From the NCBI GenBank assembly GCA_017620345.1, contig JAFZQP010000131.1:1-8048 (forward strand): a DNA stretch of 8,048 nt, written 5' to 3'. The notes under the pieces are model-generated. The model was not told where the DNA came from, made no database searches, and worked only from the letters and a program-made list of their open reading frames with translations. The stretch comes from Lachnospiraceae bacterium (GTDB lineage Bacteria > Bacillota_A > Clostridia > Lachnospirales > Lachnospiraceae). The stretch's first letter is position 1; every line of letters starts with the position of its first letter. Positions 7,224 through 8,048 of the stretch are shown one piece after another. A program made the position numbers and the translations under genes.

Positions 7224-8048
7224 ATATTTTGGCCGAGAAACGGAATATCTCGCCATCCCCGTCGCTGTCATAGGGCTGCTCCTCCGGCTCTTTCGTCATT
7301 ATGGCTTTCGATATCGCATCCGAAAGATTCAGATAATCATCGATAAACCCGGTGTATGTCGCATCATCAGGAAGAGATCCTCCTTCGGCTGCATTCTCAA
7401 GTGCTCTTGCTTCCTCCGAGACAGACATTCCACCGATCATCTTCGACGAACTCTTTATACCGTGCACGATTATCTCGAAATTCTTAATATCTCCCGCCGC
7501 TATCGCCCTGTCCATAGCGGCCTTCTTATCCGGAGTCTCTGATACATACTGTGAAAGGAGCGTTCTGTAGAACTCCATATCTCCTCTTGCATATTTAAGC
7601 CCCGCGTCAACATCGATACCCTTTATCGTCAGTTCGCCGGCCTTGCCGGTATCCGCAGTATCTTTTACGCTGTTGTCCGGTGTACTCATTGCGGTAAAGA
7701 CAAGTACTTCTTCCTCATTATCCACGTACTCGATCTTCTTATCCGGGATCACGTTCTTCATGACTCTCTCGAGTTCCGCAAGGTTTATTGGCTTACTTAC
7801 AAATCCGTCAAAACCTTCGGCTGCGAACATTTCCCTTGCGGTGCTCATGGTATTTGCCGTAAGCGCCACGATGGGCAGGTGCGTACCCTTAGGATCGCGC
7901 GAAGCCCTGATCTTCTTCATCGCCTCAACACCGTCCATACCGGGCATCATATGATCCATGAACACGATATCGTATTCGTTGTCACGGCACATCTGGATCG
8001 ATTCAAAGCCGGATGCGGCCGTGGTGACATTTATACCGTAGTATGAAA
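7222..8048 (-). CDS. Hybrid sensor histidine kinase, C-terminal receiver-HPt part (5' end outside window)
   Basis: Open reading frame entering from the right edge without a start; 274 residues are visible before the TGA stop. Residues 1 to about 100 are most of a receiver domain: the phospho-acceptor Asp is D31 in FMDHMMPGMDG, followed by the conserved Thr (T63, VALTAN) and Lys (K85, SKP). The acidic N-terminal pocket of the receiver lies off the window. After an acidic linker comes an HPt domain (about 140-235) with the phospho-His H195 in VHGIKSSS. An acidic tail ends in IFRFSAKI. The missing upstream part presumably carries a membrane sensor and kinase core, as in the two downstream paralogues, but that is inference; it could be a simpler receiver-HPt protein. 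The HPt would pass phosphate from its own or a neighbouring receiver to another response regulator. The gene ends 11 bases before the next start, and its stop codon lies against the next gene's ribosome-binding site, indicating an operon. A Met at 7990-7992 lies inside the receiver fold and is not the start. Confidence 0.9.
   Translation of the reverse strand, partial: SYYGINVTTAASGFESIQMCRDNEYDIVFMDHMMPGMDGVEAMKKIRASRDPKGTHLPIVALTANTMSTAREMFAAEGFDGFVSKPINLAELERVMKNVIPDKKIEYVDNEEEVLVFTAMSTPDNSVKDTADTGKAGELTIKGIDVDAGLKYARGDMEFYRTLLSQYVSETPDKKAAMDRAIAAGDIKNFEIIVHGIKSSSKMIGGMSVSEEARALENAAEGGSLPDDATYTGFIDDYLNLSDAISKAIMTKEPEEQPYDSDGDGEIFRFSAKI

Noticed and set aside
1..8048. Search for tRNA, rRNA, CRISPR, insertion sequences, riboswitches and intergenic hairpin terminators
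   Set aside because: The only non-coding DNA is four gaps of 11-22 bases, each taken up by a ribosome-binding site; no repeats, inverted ends or transposase-like frames were seen.

Overview
The window is a densely packed stretch of bacterial chromosome in which every supported gene lies on the minus strand, so transcription runs from base 8048 towards base 1. Strong Shine-Dalgarno sites of the AGGAG/GAGGTGA type, gaps of 11-22 bases, moderate G+C and the style of the hybrid histidine kinases (SHEIRTPxN followed by GxNEMILRE, short multi-pass membrane sensors) suggest an anaerobic Gram-positive of the Clostridia, most likely Lachnospiraceae. That placement is inferred from sequence style, not from a marker gene.

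In order of transcription the window holds: (1) the C-terminal part of a hybrid sensor kinase, a receiver plus HPt domain, cut by the window edge (7222-8048); (2) a complete 909-residue protein with a six-pass membrane sensor, a histidine kinase core and a receiver, ending in a full-length DegV (EDD-fold, fatty-acid-binding type) domain (4481-7210); (3) a second complete hybrid kinase of the order membrane sensor-HisKA-HATPase-receiver-HPt (2284-4464); (4) a MATE-family multidrug/metabolite exporter (894-2261); (5) the start of a sodium:dicarboxylate/amino-acid symporter (SDF/DAACS family) carrying an extra cytoplasmic N-terminal domain that looks like an anti-sigma-factor (RsbW-like GHKL) fold without its ATP-binding residues (1-881). 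The spacing fits one operon with translational coupling. The operon's promoter and terminator would lie outside the window, and I see no convincing one inside.

Functionally this looks like a membrane signalling cluster attached to two transporters. The kinases contain everything needed for a His-Asp-His phosphorelay, but no DNA-binding response regulator is present here, so the final output is either elsewhere in the genome or not transcriptional. The two most unusual features are the kinase-DegV fusion, which also has an in-frame internal start site with a near-ideal ribosome-binding site just before the DegV domain, and the pseudo-ATPase domain fused to a symporter. Both place a regulatory or ligand-binding domain on a protein that normally lacks one, and both are undescribed to my knowledge; I could not search databases.
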